Below, in pieces: positions 52,292-61,200 of a stretch of 64,000 nucleotides of DNA. Below the pieces are notes generated by a model. The model had not been told where the DNA came from and ran no database searches. It saw only the letters and a program-made list of their open reading frames with translations. Both the position numbers and the translations under genes were made by a program. Positions within the stretch are counted from its first letter, which is position 1. The number at the start of each line of letters is the position of its first letter. Origin of the DNA: Enoplolaimus lenunculus (Eukaryota; Nematoda; Enoplea; Enoplida; Thoracostomopsidae). The DNA lies in NCBI GenBank assembly GCA_030248215.1, contig JASANG010003223.1:124001-188000 (forward strand), given 5' to 3'.

Positions 52292-55200
52292 ATAGGTAAA
52301 ACTATTTGATAACGGCAACGAATCTGATATTTTTAGAACCTCTGAAGTCATTGAAACGACCTGAATTCTGTCCAATTTTTACAAGTGTATCTATAAATTT
52401 ACTGAATCAGTTCAAGTGTTTTTCTACAGAGGTGAAACCCCAACAATTAGCGGGAGAGGATGCCAACCTCTAAGTACACTCATTGAAACACGAGTGGAAC
52501 GTTGGAGGCAAAACCTGTATGGCGGCGGTGATCCAAAACTACATCACATCATTTGTTTAGAAAAAACCTTATTTTTAGGACAATGCTCCGCAACCCTTTC
52601 CTGAGTCGTTCGGAACACAACTGCTTGAATCAATCTTGTTCGCACTCTTTTATAAGCAGCAAAAATAACCCCTGTGTATATTGAAAAACATTTTATTTTG
52701 AACAGTGAAAATTGTATATTTAGGGAACACTATAAAATGTTCAACTCCGTGGAAGACTGGACCTCAATCGTGTTATTTATTTCAATACGCAACGCCGTTA
52801 ACTCACTTAAAAGCTGAAGAAAAATGTGACGGATTTGGCGCACATCTCGTGTCGTTAGAATCAGAATTGGAATTACAATACATTAGCAAATATTTAGCGC
52901 GCGTTGACTATTCTCGTCAGGTACTACGCTTTAAACAATTTTCCTATTCTCCGATAGTAAAAGCAAGGCCTAAATCTAAACTAACAGGTTGTGCTGAATT
53001 GTGAAAAATATTAATTTAATTTTAGTTCCGTTATCGTGTGCAATGATTAAACGGTCGAAATTAGCTAAGTAACTAATTTGGTTAAAGTAGACAAATGTTG
53101 AACAATAAAATTCGAAAGGTGCAGAATGCACTTAAGTTGCTAGATAAAAAATTCCGACATTGAAGACAGGACGAAAACCGGAAGTGATGAAGCAGTATTT
53201 ATTTTGAATCAGCAAATTTTAAGTAGGCAGCCAAAAGTCAAACGTCAGGCAGAGTAGTTTAAAAATCTCACGATCGAAAAACTAGAGCAGTTTTCGCAAT
53301 AAACGTCAAAAATTTCAATGAGAAACTTATATTGGTAGTTTTCAGGGTGCAAGCGAGACCCATATATATTTGTGCAATTTCAATACTCTCAGGTTCTGAA
53401 ATTTTAAGACTGAAATGTTTGGAATTTCACACATAGTCGGAAACATTTCAGAAATTTGTGTTTAATAAAAATGGTTAAATTATGAATGTATGTTCAAAAA
53501 ATTACTATTGTCAATTTGTAAGAAGCAAATTTTTTAGTTTTGAAAAATAAGTTCTATTAACACATGAACTTAGTTTCTGATTTTAACGTACTTAAGCAAT
53601 GAAAAATGTCGAACCCATATATTTGAAAATTTTCTGAAATGAAAGCTCGGAATTCAAGACAAATAGGTATGTCCAAAGTCACTATTAAGACATAATTGTC
53701 TTAAAATTCAGACAATATTTCTTGAATATCAGACAATTTGTTTTGTATGCAGATATAGAACAATCAGCTTACAACTACTGGTTACATATTGCCTGAGCCA
53801 AAACACGATTTAGTGCACAACTTATACTAATATTGCAGACATGGCATACCAGTGGATCACAACAGAAAGACAATTGGGTCTGGCAAACCACAAGTGGCAC
53901 CGTATTAACGTATCACGCGAAACATTTACACACCGGAGTCGAAAACATTATTTTTAATTTTACTGTCGCTTTGCTTTATAACCGTGGAAATTACGTTCTG
54001 TGAGTCTTTACCACTAATACTTGTTGGCAGCTTCCGAATGTTTCTTCACTGCTTTTGCTGTTTTGTTTTCCTCTTTGAAATAACCGGGCTTAAATTTAGC
54101 TTATGAAAAGGCTAACCTAAGCCTACCAAGCCTCAGCCTTTGCCTAAAGCCTTTACTTAAGCCTTAGTCTTAGACTGAGCGTTAACATTGACTCGGGGGA
54201 AGTGTTCAGAACTAGTGTCAAACCCTTATAGGCGTAAAGCGATAGATAACCTCTTGTTCGAAACGGTACTCACACATACATATACATATATATTGTTTGA
54301 AAAGATGAATGAAACTCAACCTGATTTTGAAACTTGAGTTTTTTAGAACGCCAACCAAACAAGACACCAAGTTGCCGTTTATCTGCGAGATACCAAAATC
54401 AGATATTTGGAAGGTGGCACCTGACGACAGTAAGAAAACTGTTTTTGTGGCAAAAAAGACGCAATCGTGTATCTTCGAAACATCAATAAACGACGAATTT
54501 ATATTGAAATACTTCAATGTTTTGCTCAACATTTACGTTAAATTTGTGGGTGGGGACAGAATGTCTTGAATTTTTGAACGAAACGTCGTGTTAGCCTGCA
54601 CCTTACTGTTCTTAAATAAAATCTAGGGTGGCTTTTACTAATTTTTTACAGAAATTTGTGGCATATATACATATATATGTATATATAATTATATATATAC
54701 ATATGTATAAGATAGATAACGTATCGATTTGTTTAGTACTAAAGTCATTGATATAACAAATTGGGCTCAAATGTATTAGTTTGATCTCAACTTTTTGAAG
54801 TGGCAGTGGTCATCCAGCATTTCATTTGTAAAGTCTTAGGCGACCTTTTTTCAATTATAGATATAACGTAGTAAGTGCTCAGATAGAATATTTGAGGCGT
54901 TCAGATGCCAATCGCTACAGATGTGCACAAATTTGTATGAATTCCTCAGAATTGAAAAATTGTGACGTGAAAGGAACGGTAATATTTTGTCAATTTTGAG
55001 GCATTCGTACAAATTAAGGTATGGTAACAAATCTTCTGACCAAGGACGTACGCTTGCCCCCTCTCACGCACAATTTACTGAATCCGCTAACAACGTTGGT
55101 TGGAAGAAAAGTGCGATGTTGTACACATTCAATGCTTTTAAGCATCTGTGCACTCATTGAAATTACAAGAATTTGCGGCAATCATACGACTGTGTCTAAA

Positions 55201-58200
55201 TGTTTATTCAATCAATCAGAGTGGGACCCTTTATGAAAGAGGCCCATCGATATTTGGTAACAGTTGCTATCCTCGGCGCTGACTATTAATTCTACATTAC
55301 AAAGCAAAATATTCTGCTAAAATACCGAATTTAGACAAAAATACATTTGCGTAAAAATTAACTGCTCCTTTAGCTTCAATGATACCTCACCGAAGCACAG
55401 TGAAAATGATGCCAAAGTTTGTCGTTGAACCAGAAGATTCTTATACACGAAACAATCGTTACGGCCGATATACAAGATTTGCGTGCGCAGCTGAAAACTA
55501 CGGCAAAGCTGCACTAAACTACCACTGGTATCAAGTGCCAGAGTTGAAGGTTTGCTAAAATGGTTTTTGGCTAAAACTGTTTATTCCTTTCACGAATACA
55601 GTATATATACAATGAATAGCAATAGTGCTCAACAATTATTGCTCGATCGTACTATACGCATCTGAATAAGAGGGGGGTGCTGATATTTAGTTGATCCTCT
55701 GTAGAGAAAACCTCGTGTTATTCGGTTGCAGACTGTTATTTGATTGTAATTCGTACTATGATTAGCTGTATCCAGCTACTAATTGCCAACTGCCGGCAAA
55801 ATAGGGTTCATATTCTAGTGTGGGATTGAGGGGTTAAATCTATTCACTTCCAAGGTTACACAACACAGGTTAATAAACGTACGCAGTTGGTGCATGTCTG
55901 ACATCATAATTCCTCCATTACTCAAAAATCGTAGGGTCTGTTTTGTTATCCCTCCTCAGCCTGCGTTTGCCCAAAATGGTTCAATATTTAAAATTTTATA
56001 GCATATTTGAGCTTCTCATGACCTCACCTGATAATTCCAAACGTAAATTTGAATTTTTGAAAAACTATTTTTTAGGTCGCAAGGTTCCCTGCTTGAGACA
56101 CAAAAAATTTATGAAAAAGTTTGACAAATTATATTTCATTCGGTGCATCCTGCGAAGCCGAGTCCAATGGTGTTAATGTTTTCGCAATCAGACGATTGGA
56201 AATCAAATTATGATTAAGTGACTCATTTGGCGAAGACCCGGATCGTATACATGACAAATATACGTTTAATTCAACGAATAGATGCAATACAGAATATATC
56301 AGTAAACGAAGTTCGAGTTGAAAATAAATAAACAGTCCGTAAACGAATAACGGAGGCGGTACCCTCTGGAGAGGCCAAATAAATATCATTTCCTCCTCCA
56401 ATTCAGGGCACTACAGTACTCTAACTACTGTAGTGACGCGAATAAGGGGGTAATAAGAGGGGGTGTTCCGATTTGGGGTCCATTCAACAGGAGTTCGTAT
56501 CCCTACTAAGAGTCCGTAAGCGGATAGACTCGCTAAACCATAATTGGAGTGCATAAATATCAATTATTTCTAATTGTAGCGCACAAATGACTCCAGGACC
56601 AAATAAACATTCCTAATATAACTTTGCATTATCGCTCAACTTATTGACACAAGACAAGTAAGCGTTTAATTAAGCGGATAGTTGCTGTACCAGATATATC
56701 AGTAACGAATGGCGGCGGATCGTGGGTTAAAAATAAATAACAGTCCACAACCGAATAACAGGAGGTCAATCTGGAGAGGCCAAATAAATATCATTCGCCC
56801 CCTCTTATTCGGGCCACTACAGTATGTGATAACAAGTTAAATATTATGAAAGAGCCACTGGAAAGAGAAAATGGCTCCGCTGACGTAAAACCATTTTATA
56901 ATATATTGACACTTGTTCCATTGGTGAAAGCATATTGCTTAACATTCCAACAAATGAATATTGTGATTTTTTTTCTACCGCTGGAAAAATCACAGATACT
57001 CAAGTTTTGAAACGTACCAAATGTTGTAAAAAAACTGGCTGGTTTTCTGTGATATCGAATTATATCTTCCATTTTATGTTTGCAGCCTATTTCACTTTTG
57101 AGCAACCGTTATGCAATTATAAATGGCGATTTGGCAATCAGAAATGTTGCAGTTAATGAATATGGCATGTATTATTGTGAGTCAAATAACTCAGTTGGGG
57201 CCATGCAAAGCCGTAAAGCAAGCTTAATTGCAACAGGTATATATATCAATTAAACCTGCTGTAGTGTGTAGATCCAAATATATGGCTGAAGGCCGGACCG
57301 TTTTTCCACGGGACTCCCAAAGAAATAAGGCTTAAACTATGAAGTTATTTTTGTGTAGGCTTTTATTTCTAGGATCTGTTATAGACTTATCTTTAACACG
57401 CTGAGGCTTAAGCCTAAGCTTAGGCTTAGGCTTAGGCTTAGACTTAGGCTTAGTAATAAATAAATGTTCACACTTCTGTTACGGCCCTCAGTTTTTACTG
57501 GGCAGTGTTTGTTATCAATGAACTGAATTTAAAACTATGAAGTTATTTTTGTGTAGGCTTTTATTTCTAGGATCTGTTATAGACTTATCTTTAACACGCT
57601 GAGGCTTACGCTTAAGCTTAGGCTTAGGCTTAGGCTTAGACTTAGGCTTAGTAATAAATAAATGTTCACACTTCTGTTACGGCCCTCAGTTTTTACTGGG
57701 CAGTGTTTGTTATCAATGAACTGAATTTAAAACTATGAAGTTATTTTTGTGTAGGCTTTTATTTCTAGGATCTGATATAGACTTATCTTTAACACGCTGA
57801 GGCTTACGCTTAAGCTTAGGCTTAGGCTTAGGCTTAGACTTAGACTTAGTGATAAATAAATGTTCGCACTTCTGTCACGGCCCTCAGTTTTTACTGGGCA
57901 GTGTTTGTTATCAATGAACTGAATTTAAAACTATGAAGTTATTTTTGTGTAGGCTTTTATTTCTAGGATCTGATATAGACTTATCTTTAACACGCTGAGG
58001 CTTACGCTTAAGCTTAGGCTTAGGCTTAGGCTTAGACTTAGACTTAGTGATAAATAAATGTTCGCACTTCTGTCACGGCCCTCAGTTTTTACTGGGCAGT
58101 GTTTGTTATCAATGAACTGAATTTAAAACCGAGTATTGAGCACCGGAAGGTTGGCGCAAGAGGACGTAGTGGCACTTCTTGGGGTTTATCAACGAGTAAA

Positions 58201-61200
58201 CAACTTTAATGTAAGCAATTTTAAAGCTGAGCTTCGAACGTTGAAATCTTTTAAGTCCTTGATATAAGAAAGCCGCTGTTTTGTTTGAAAAACGTGGCCA
58301 GCTATCAACTATAGATTCGTTTACTTTTCAGAATTGAATATATTTGCGCCACGAAGGCTAGATTTTTACGCGAGAGAAAATACAGGAGCCAGCATATCAT
58401 GCGAAGAACCAGATATTTTCAGTATGTCGTGTATCTCGTAACTTTTAAAGCTCTTGTGCGCTTCCCCCCGACACACTTTGGTTTAGGCTTAGGTTTAGGC
58501 AATGCCTTGGCTGTGCCTAAGATTAACTTAATCCTTAACGTTAAGGTAATTAATCATATATAACTAGGTAGACAGCGCGATTAACATTTATTCTAATAAC
58601 TTGCTTTACTGTTCTGGCATGTGTTCATCTAGTTTTTACTGGTTTCAAGGGTTGCCACATTTTCAAGTTTGTGAAAATTTTCAAACATGATATGGGAATA
58701 TAAATCTCGACAGTTCATCGCCCGACAACTTGTCACCCAACAGTGTCCTAAACCCTATGAATAAATCTAAACATAATCCTAAGCGTACATAAGTGTAAGA
58801 CTAAGCTTAAGCATAATGCTGTGCGATGAATTGTCGAGTCGATGAAATTTCGTATTACAAGTTGCCGGGCGACAAGCTGTCGAGCGGCTAATTGAGTGAT
58901 AGCGGGAAAGGTGTAAACATGTTAGTAAACATTGCCAGCTAGTCAGTGGGTTCCGTGCTACAGTACCCCACAGAGCTGCACGGTACCCGCGGGTACCCGT
59001 GGGTAACGTGGGTGCGGGTATGAAAATTTTGGCGCGGATATACCTGTGGGTAAAGAATTTCAAACCGTGGGTGAAAATTTGTGATTCTTTACCCGCCTGA
59101 AATTTTCATAAATTAAAACCTGACAATATAGAAAAACTTAAACGTTCCAACTGTTTTTACCGTATGCGTGGAAAATAAGCTTTCAAATGTGCTGTTAAGA
59201 CGAAAAATATTTGTGGCTTTTTGAATGGCTACAACAATATATGTTTCTTCATTTGCTTACATTCTTCGCGTTCGTATAGAGGTTATGTTTTGCTTTGGCT
59301 TCGAGCAATGTTTTTTACAGCTTTCTGAGAGGTCTTAAGACCAATTGCGACGAAAATGTAAAGAAATCTGTGATTTATGTGCTCTTAACTACTGCGATTT
59401 TGTACAGACAAGAATGTTTCGATTAACTGATCACCCATCGGCAAACAAACTAGTTTTAACGATGATAGGAGTAATGTGCAATATTGTCCGGTGTTACATT
59501 TTTTATTTAATGGTTTGTTTTGAAAGTTACCGATAAAGAGTTTTTCTAACGTAAATGGAACGAGTCACATATACGCACTGCAAAATTACACAATTGTGTT
59601 GAACGTAGAAGAAAAAATAAGGGCACGTAAGTTAGGTCGGTAACGGTAACGAAATTTTGCGCGGGTAAAGACGGGTAACTGGTAAAGAAATTTTGCGCCC
59701 GTACACCCGCGGGTTAAAAAATAAAAATTACGCAGGTAAAGCGCATCGCGAGTGAACAAATCTTTACGCACTTACACCTTTGACTACACAAAACTAATCT
59801 TTCAGATCAACCTGTATTTCATTGGTCATATAATAGCCCTTCGAAAATTGTTCAACCAACACCGCGAGTATATATTGACTTAATTGGAACACTGCATTTT
59901 GCCCATGTGTTGGGCAAAGATCAAGTGTTCTTTTCATGTGCCGCCAGTGAATCAGATGACAAGGGTCAACCTGTCGGTGCCAAATATGGTCCGTATTTTC
60001 TCGTTGAGGTTCAGCCACAACCTGGTACGTTTTTTCGCGAAGTTTTTATAAACGACATTTTCCGTACAGAGTACACTACATGCAGCTAAAGCGATTATAT
60101 ATTACGCGTTTGCGCAGTACAAAATTTTTGCATTATGTGAGAACTCCGTCAAGTTAGCGCGACAACTCCTTTATACTCGAGCTGAGATTACAAAAACACC
60201 CATTCGAGACCCAAGCTTCGATTTCTCACTGTATATAAATTAGATCTGGAATGAAATATATATATATAAGATATACTTTTACGGTTAACATTATAAAAAG
60301 GCAGCGTTAATTTTATTTTTGCTTAAAGTCCCAAATGGTTTCAATTTATGTCACGGTATATATATGTCTTAAATATTATTTTTAGTTAATCAACCAGCAT
60401 ACTGGCCGCCAAAGATTGTTAATGAATTTCCAAAATCTTATCCAGAAATTCCGCTGTACAAAAGCATAGTAACATTAGAATGTGTCGCATACGGAAAGTG
60501 AGAATGGTTTTAGTTGACGCTATTGATTCTGTTATATCGCCAAAATGGTGTCAAAGCATTTGTCAAAATTAACATTGCAATTCTACAAATAAATTAGTTT
60601 TTAAAGTAGTTTTTAAACGATTTGCGAAATTTTACACCAGTTCTTGAAATAGTTCAAGACTGCTGCAAGCTGGACAAAAATTAGATTACTCAAAAGTTTG
60701 TCAACAATTTACTCTCACAGCGTCGACTATGGTCGATGCCAGGATTTTCGATAGGGTGAGGGTACATTCTGTATAAATACGAAGGTGGGGTTTCTTGTGT
60801 TGTAGACTGAAACCGTGTCTAAAAACCAATATACAAAACTCCCGAAAGAGATGTTTGACCCCTAAACCGTTTCCTGGCTGCGCCCTTGGCTACTTATTGC
60901 AATGACGAATAATGGGAGTCGTGTTACGGAAAATTTATTTGTCATTTATATATTTGGCAACTTTCAATGCAACATTAAATACAGTTGGGATTCAAGTTAT
61001 CTGATAAAACCGAATTCACACATAAAAGGTTTTGCAGAGAGAACTTGCACCTGTAAATCAGACGCGTTCAAGTTTAGTTCGAAACCACTATTACAAAACC
61101 TACAGCTGGAATTTCTCGCTGAAGTTGCATATGCAAATAAGGTTTTAATTTATCATTCAGCCCAGCTCCGTCAATTTTGTGGAAAAAAGATTCAGTCGAA

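Larger units (their letters stand above)
50413..52705 (+). other. Contactin intron 1
   Basis: Mostly plain AT-rich sequence with the (ATA)20 tract at 52231; the possible 39-residue exon at 52411-52527 lies within it. The open frame at 51506-51784 has no splice support. Confidence 0.55.

Noticed and set aside
54892-54979. Open segment with splice-like borders encoding YRCAQICMNSSELKNC
   Set aside because: It looks Cys-rich and sits between lectin and Ig1, but using it needs phase 0 borders on both sides and loses the MMPK start of Ig1. The direct phase 1 join 54429-55401 fits better.
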